From Desulfobacula sp. (GTDB lineage Bacteria; Desulfobacterota; Desulfobacteria; Desulfobacterales; Desulfobacteraceae), in the NCBI GenBank assembly GCA_023139225.1, contig JAGLNZ010000491.1:1-10540 (forward strand): a DNA stretch of 10,540 nt, given 5' to 3'. Below, piece after piece: positions 6,701 to 10,540 of the stretch. Each line of letters starts with the position of its first letter. The stretch's first letter is position 1. The notes under the pieces are model-generated. The model saw nothing but the letters and a program-made list of their open reading frames with translations, ran no database searches and was not told the origin of the DNA. The position numbers were made by a program, and so were the translations under genes.

Positions 6701-8197
6701 ATGGAACGAAAAGTTGTTGTTGCGGGATGGGGCCAGATCACTCAGCCAAAAGAATTGAATAAAACTCCACAAAAGCCCATGGGATTGATGACTCAGGCAT
6801 CCCAAAAAGCTGCCCAAATCATGGCTTCCGGAAAGGTTCTGACAAAGCTTGACGGGATCATGGTTGTCAGAACCTTAAGTCACCACTACACATCTCCCGC
6901 TAAACAGCTTGCCCAAAAATTAGGTGCCACACCAAAGTTCACTCATGTTTCAGGTATCGGCGGAAACTCTCCCCAGACACTGATCAACATTGCAGCCGGC
7001 ATGATTGCCCGCAATGAACTGGATTCAGTTCTCATTGCGGGCGCCGAAGCCTATGTTCAAAGAAATAAAAACTCAAAAAAAGTTGAAAGTGCCCTGTTCA
7101 GGGGAATACCGGAAGATTACTCCGGGGATGATCTAATCGGGTCCACCTCTCTGGAGAATACCCATGGGATTGAACACCCCATGCAGGGGTTCCCTCTTTT
7201 TGAGACTGCACTATGGGCTGCATCTGGACTGGACCTTAAAACTTACCTGGAAAAAATTGGCAGGATGTGGTCCGAATTCAGCAAAAGGGCGATAAACCAT
7301 CCTTATTCATGGTCAAAAACCTTGAGAACCCCTGAAGAAATCATCACACCCGGTCCGGCCAACAGGCCTGTGGCCTTTCCCTATACCAAATTCATGAATT
7401 CATTTGTTACTGTTGATCAGGGTGCGGCTATTATATTGATGTCAGAAAAAAAAGCAAAAAAATATTCACGAAAAGACAGTCAGACCGTCTATTTTCTTGG
7501 CGGAGGCTATGCCGTAGACCGGCAGCGCTTTATGGTTGAAAAATCCGATTTCACATCAAGCCCGCCTTTAAAAGCCGCTGTTGAAAAAGCATTGGCAAGA
7601 TCCCGCATGCCTTTGGAAAAGCTGGACTGCTTTGATCTTTATTCATGTTTTCCCTGCGCTGTCTCCATTGCAAAAAAAATGATCGGAATAGCTGATAATG
7701 ATCCAAGACCACTCACCCTGACCGGCGGGCTTGGCTTTTTCGGGGGCCCGGGGAATAATTACAGCCTCCATGGCGTGGCAACCCTTGCCCAGGAAATTTG
7801 CCTTGGGAAAAAATCAAACGGTCTTGTCACAGCCCTGGGCTGGTTTATGCATAAACATGCTGCCGGTGTCTACGGGTCTGAACCTTCAACGGGTGAACTC
7901 AAAGATCATGATATAAGGGATCAAAAAAACTGTTATGCAGGATTAGATCCTGTTAAAATCAAAGATCAGGTCAATGGCCCCGGAACCATTGAAACCTATA
8001 CAATCATCTACTCAATGAATCAGGAACCTTCCTATGCCGTGATTTATGGAAAAACTTTGGACAATTACAGGTTTATTGCAAGAACACCAAACCATCCTGA
8101 TATTTTCAAGCTGCTCACCTCAAAAAATATGGTCGGACAAAAAGTAAATATTGGCTTTAATTCTTCCCAAAATATAAATATTGCCGATCTGGTATAG
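6701..8197 (+). CDS. Thiolase-like protein of the TLP1 type with extra C-terminal domain
   Basis: A 498-residue thiolase-fold protein, often annotated as acetyl-CoA acetyltransferase. I chose ATG 6701 because the GAGGA Shine-Dalgarno (6686-6690) lies 10 nt upstream; the in-frame GTG at 6692 is too close to it. The thiolase core spans about 1-395. The C-terminal part (about 425-498, beginning GPGTIETYTIIY) resembles the additional domain of mycobacterial SCP2-thiolase-like protein 1. The usual nucleophilic Cys near residue 90 is missing: the segment reads GIGGNSPQTL, with Asn89/Ser90 in that area. The second catalytic Cys of the CxGxG loop is also missing; the matching region reads ALGWFMHKHAAG (378-389). 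A His is kept in GGPGNNYSLHG (348-358), and DLYSCFPCA (312-320) is typical of the subgroup. Condensing or thiolytic activity is therefore doubtful. Acyl-CoA binding is likely from the fold. Divergence from a crotonase suggests a shared acyl-CoA pathway. It converges with the ATPase gene at a 10 bp gap. Confidence 0.88.
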   Translation: MERKVVVAGWGQITQPKELNKTPQKPMGLMTQASQKAAQIMASGKVLTKLDGIMVVRTLSHHYTSPAKQLAQKLGATPKFTHVSGIGGNSPQTLINIAAGMIARNELDSVLIAGAEAYVQRNKNSKKVESALFRGIPEDYSGDDLIGSTSLENTHGIEHPMQGFPLFETALWAASGLDLKTYLEKIGRMWSEFSKRAINHPYSWSKTLRTPEEIITPGPANRPVAFPYTKFMNSFVTVDQGAAIILMSEKKAKKYSRKDSQTVYFLGGGYAVDRQRFMVEKSDFTSSPPLKAAVEKALARSRMPLEKLDCFDLYSCFPCAVSIAKKMIGIADNDPRPLTLTGGLGFFGGPGNNYSLHGVATLAQEICLGKKSNGLVTALGWFMHKHAAGVYGSEPSTGELKDHDIRDQKNCYAGLDPVKIKDQVNGPGTIETYTIIYSMNQEPSYAVIYGKTLDNYRFIARTPNHPDIFKLLTSKNMVGQKVNIGFNSSQNINIADLV

Positions 8198-8200
8198 CCA

Positions 8201-8221
8201 TTTTAGGTTAAAGTCCTAAAA
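8201..8221. terminator. Weak bidirectional hairpin between convergent genes
   Basis: TTTTAGG (8201-8207) and CCTAAAA (8215-8221) are perfect complements around a 7 nt loop. The repeat sits in the 10 bp gap and overlaps the stop codon of the ATPase gene. Because the arms end in T4 and A4, each strand carries a short U-run inside the stem. The stem has only two G-C pairs, so strong termination is unlikely. Its position between convergent genes is the main argument. Confidence 0.4.
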
Positions 8222-8924
8222 ACTCTTTAATCCATTGATTTTTTGGGGTTTGGACAAGTTCGTCGGGTGTGCCTGTCTGCTCAATTTGTCCCGTATTCAT
8301 GACAATAACCATATTCCCAGCAGCAAAGGCTTCTTCATGATCATGGGTAACAAAAATTGTGGTGATGTTAAGCTTTGAAATAATAGTAGTCAGTTCTATT
8401 AAAAGGCGCTTTCTCAATACCCTGTCAAGTGAGCTTAAAGGTTCGTCCAGCATCAACAGACTGGGCTGGGGGGCCAGTGTTCTGGCCAGGGCAACCCTCT
8501 GGCGTTCCCCGCCGGAAAGATCATCGACATGTCGTGTTTGAAGGCCCGTAAGACCCGTCAGCAAAAGCATTTCATTGACACGTGATTCAATTTGGGCTTT
8601 ATCCATACCTTTCATTTTAAGACCAAAGGCAATATTATTAAACACATTCAGATGGGGAAACAAGGCAAATTCCTGAAACATCAGACCAAAATTTCTTTTA
8701 TGGGGCGGGCAGTCATTCATTGGCTGCCCGTTAAACAAAATATGGCCTGAATCAGGATTTTCCAGCCCTGCGATGAGTCTTAGCAATGTGGTTTTCCCGC
8801 TTCCGGAAGGGCCAAGAACAGACAGTTTTGTGCCCTGCTTCAGCCTTAAATCTATGTCTTGCAGGATAAGGCTTCCATCATCAAATTTTTTATTGATATG
8901 CTCAAGGACAAGCTCGTTTTCCAT
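8208..8924 (-). CDS. ABC importer ATP-binding protein (Fe3+/thiamine/polyamine class)
   Basis: A 238-residue ATPase that would power the adjacent membrane permease from the cytoplasmic face. All nucleotide-binding motifs are intact: Walker A GPSGSGKTT (38-46), Q-loop Gln84 in MFQEFALFPH, signature LSGGERQ (136-142), Walker B LLMLDE (156-161), D-loop SSLD (164-167) and the switch His194 in VTHD. It stops soon after the core fold and lacks the C-terminal TOBE regulatory domain of FbpC, PotA or CysA proteins, which run about 350 residues. In length it resembles ThiQ of thiamine transporters, about 230 residues. The start ATG overlaps the permease stop by one base (TAATG, 8922-8926), with AAGGA at 8930-8934 as Shine-Dalgarno inside the permease gene, so translation is probably coupled. 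The substrate is not determined; thiamine or ferric iron are the leading guesses. Confidence 0.94.
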   Translation of the reverse strand: MENELVLEHINKKFDDGSLILQDIDLRLKQGTKLSVLGPSGSGKTTLLRLIAGLENPDSGHILFNGQPMNDCPPHKRNFGLMFQEFALFPHLNVFNNIAFGLKMKGMDKAQIESRVNEMLLLTGLTGLQTRHVDDLSGGERQRVALARTLAPQPSLLMLDEPLSSLDRVLRKRLLIELTTIISKLNITTIFVTHDHEEAFAAGNMVIVMNTGQIEQTGTPDELVQTPKNQWIKEFLGL

Positions 8925-10540
8925 TAGAATCCTTCTGAATTTTCTATTCTGAAATTTTCAATCACAACAAAACCGATGGCCGTCACCAACATCAATATAG
9001 TTGAGATGGCCATGGCCTGTCCATAATTCATTGCTCCGGGCTGCCCTAAAAACCTGTAGATAGCAACCGGAATGGTCGGTGTTTCAGGTCTTGCCGTAAA
9101 AATGGTTGCTCCAAACTCCCCCAGGCTGATGGTAAAGGCAAAAATCGCACCGGCCACCAGGGCTTTTGAAATAAGCGGCAGATCAACAGCCTTAAATATT
9201 TTCAAGGGGGACGCCCCCAGCACGGATGCCGCATCAGTCAGATGCTCGGGAATCGATCTTAAAGCCGGCAAAATTGATCTTAAGACAAATGGAAACCCGA
9301 CCAGAGCATGGGCAATGGGAATTAAAAAAATAGATGTTCTTAAATTTAATGGGGGTTTATCAAGGGTTATAATAATGCCAAATCCTAATGTAACAGCAGA
9401 AGTTGATAAGGGAAGCATGAAAATGGGATCAAAAAATGAGGTCAGTCTATTGTCTATCTTCCGGTCACAGAACCGGATAAAAAAAGCCGCGCACACCCCT
9501 GTTATAACAGCAATCACCAGGGCGGTTCCTGCAAACAAAAGAGAATATTTGATGGCGTGAAACGGCGGGATATAGAATATGGAGTCTGATCTGTTTTCAA
9601 AAAGCGCTTCATAAAAAATAAAAGACAATTCATTATTATGGGTCAACGACTTGGTCACAAGGGCCAATAACGGAACAACACACAACAGGACAATAAAAAT
9701 GACAACACTTGCGATGATCATTTTTTCCCACAAAAAAACCGGTTTTTTAAGATTTGAGTATTCAGCAACAGGAGAAAACCTGGCTGCTCTTTTTGTAAAT
9801 GAGGTATAGATCCACATCAAGGCAAATGTAAACCCGATTTGAATTAAAGACAGAAAAGATGCCAGAGGAAGATTAAACAAATGGGCTGCCTGTCTGTATA
9901 TTTCTGCTTCAATCGTAGAGTATCCAGGCCCCCCCAGGATCAGAATAATTCCAAAACTGGAAAAACAGAAAATAAACACCAGGGTTGATGCTGCAAAAAT
10001 GGCAGGTTTTAATAATGGCAGGGTAATATTTAAAAATACCTGCACGGGACTTGCACCCAACACCATGGCTGCCTCTCTGGTCCGGCCCTGGAGAGAAGAC
10101 CAAAACCCTGTAATAATCCTTAACATGACTGAAAAATTATAAAAAATATGGGCCAGAAGAATTAGTACCAGTGGATGTTCTATTTTTACACCAAAAAAAA
10201 AACCATTATTCCCAAAGCAGGCCTGAAACGCCGCTGCCACAACAACTGCAGGAAGGACAAATGGAATGGAAGACAGGATTTTAATTAATTTTTTCCCTTT
10301 AAATGCATAATGGGACAGGACAAAGGCACAGGGCAGCGCACAAATAAGGGTTAATAAAGTTGAAAGTCCCGCCTGCCAGAAGGTAAACCATATGATTTTC
10401 ATCATTCTTGTTGAAGCGAATACCTGATCCAAAAAACTAAGATCTATCTTTCCTTTCTGGAAGAAACTCTTTATAAAAATCCCGGACAGGGGATAAAAAT
10501 AAAAAAGAAGGAAAAAACAGGCCGGAACCAGCCCGGCCAG
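8924..10540 (-). CDS. Fused two-domain ABC importer permease (ThiP/FbpB type; 5' end outside window)
   Basis: The frame stays open to the right edge (538 codons seen), so the N-terminus is missing. The first residues visible, a hydrophobic LAGLVPACFFLLFYFYPL stretch, look like part of the first membrane helix. A TTG at 10432 is the first start-like codon inside, but it falls after that helix and is not the real start. Two BPD_transp_1-type halves of about six helices each are joined in one chain. Each carries the EAA coupling loop that contacts the ATPase: REAAMVLGASPVQVFLNITLPL (about 10015-10080) and TDAASVLGASPLKIFKAVDLPL (about 9170-9235). This layout is that of Fe3+ (FbpB/AfuB) and thiamine (ThiP) importers. 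The last part, SLGEFGATIF...PVAIYRFLGQPGA, fits that group. A T10 run on the coding strand (10193-10202 as A10) encodes part of GFFFG. The gene overlaps the ATPase start by one base. The binding protein and promoter presumably lie beyond the window. Confidence 0.93.
   Translation of the reverse strand: MAGLVPACFFLLFYFYPLSGIFIKSFFQKGKIDLSFLDQVFASTRMMKIIWFTFWQAGLSTLLTLICALPCAFVLSHYAFKGKKLIKILSSIPFVLPAVVVAAAFQACFGNNGFFFGVKIEHPLVLILLAHIFYNFSVMLRIITGFWSSLQGRTREAAMVLGASPVQVFLNITLPLLKPAIFAASTLVFIFCFSSFGIILILGGPGYSTIEAEIYRQAAHLFNLPLASFLSLIQIGFTFALMWIYTSFTKRAARFSPVAEYSNLKKPVFLWEKMIIASVVIFIVLLCVVPLLALVTKSLTHNNELSFIFYEALFENRSDSIFYIPPFHAIKYSLLFAGTALVIAVITGVCAAFFIRFCDRKIDNRLTSFFDPIFMLPLSTSAVTLGFGIIITLDKPPLNLRTSIFLIPIAHALVGFPFVLRSILPALRSIPEHLTDAASVLGASPLKIFKAVDLPLISKALVAGAIFAFTISLGEFGATIFTARPETPTIPVAIYRFLGQPGAMNYGQAMAISTILMLVTAIGFVVIENFRIENSEGF

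Noticed and set aside
9072..9560. Plus-strand 162-codon open frame opposite the permease
   Set aside because: It lies wholly opposite a well-supported permease gene, and its residues mirror that gene's codons with no domain of its own. Other long frames opposite the PBP, crotonase and ATPase genes were rejected for the same reason.

Overview
The window looks like ordinary chromosome from an anaerobic Desulfobacterota bacterium, most like the Desulfobacteraceae (Desulfobacula or Desulfobacter type). This placement is an inference. It rests on moderate-to-low G+C coding sequence, codon style, an acyl-CoA-rich gene set and the protein flavour, not on a 16S gene or a database search. There are eight protein-coding genes, packed tightly. 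Two of them run off the window edges. I see no RNA genes, insertion sequences, phage genes or CRISPR arrays.

Left part, plus strand (1-3202): a three-gene operon. It opens with a gene cut by the left edge that encodes one polypeptide joining a PHP metallo-phosphoesterase of the TrpH/YciV (RNase AM) type to a complete ribonuclease III (catalytic domain plus dsRNA-binding domain). Next come an Elp3-like radical SAM protein without an acetyltransferase domain, and an M19 (membrane dipeptidase family) metallopeptidase that overlaps it by 4 bp. The PHP-RNase III fusion is the most interesting object here. YciV/RNase AM is known to trim 5' ends of rRNAs, a step that follows RNase III cleavage, so the fusion would join two consecutive rRNA-processing activities in one chain.

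Middle, minus strand (3212-6461): a class A penicillin-binding protein (PBP1A type), which converges on the dipeptidase with only 9 bp between them. Upstream of it lies a crotonase-fold (enoyl-CoA hydratase family) gene, with a 103 bp gap holding a plausible promoter for the PBP. The crotonase is transcribed divergently from a thiolase-like protein of the TLP1 type (6701-8197, plus). The 239 bp shared region contains a perfect inverted repeat and candidate promoters. Both enzymes depart from the canonical catalytic residues: the crotonase has His at the second catalytic Glu position, and the thiolase-like protein lacks the nucleophilic Cys. Their exact reactions cannot be read off the family name.

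Right part, minus strand (8208-10540): an ABC importer operon of the Fe3+/thiamine type. A fused double-domain permease, truncated by the right edge, is followed by a one-base-overlapping short ATPase. The substrate-binding protein would be expected upstream, beyond the window. A small inverted repeat sits between the convergent ends of the thiolase-like gene and the ATPase gene.
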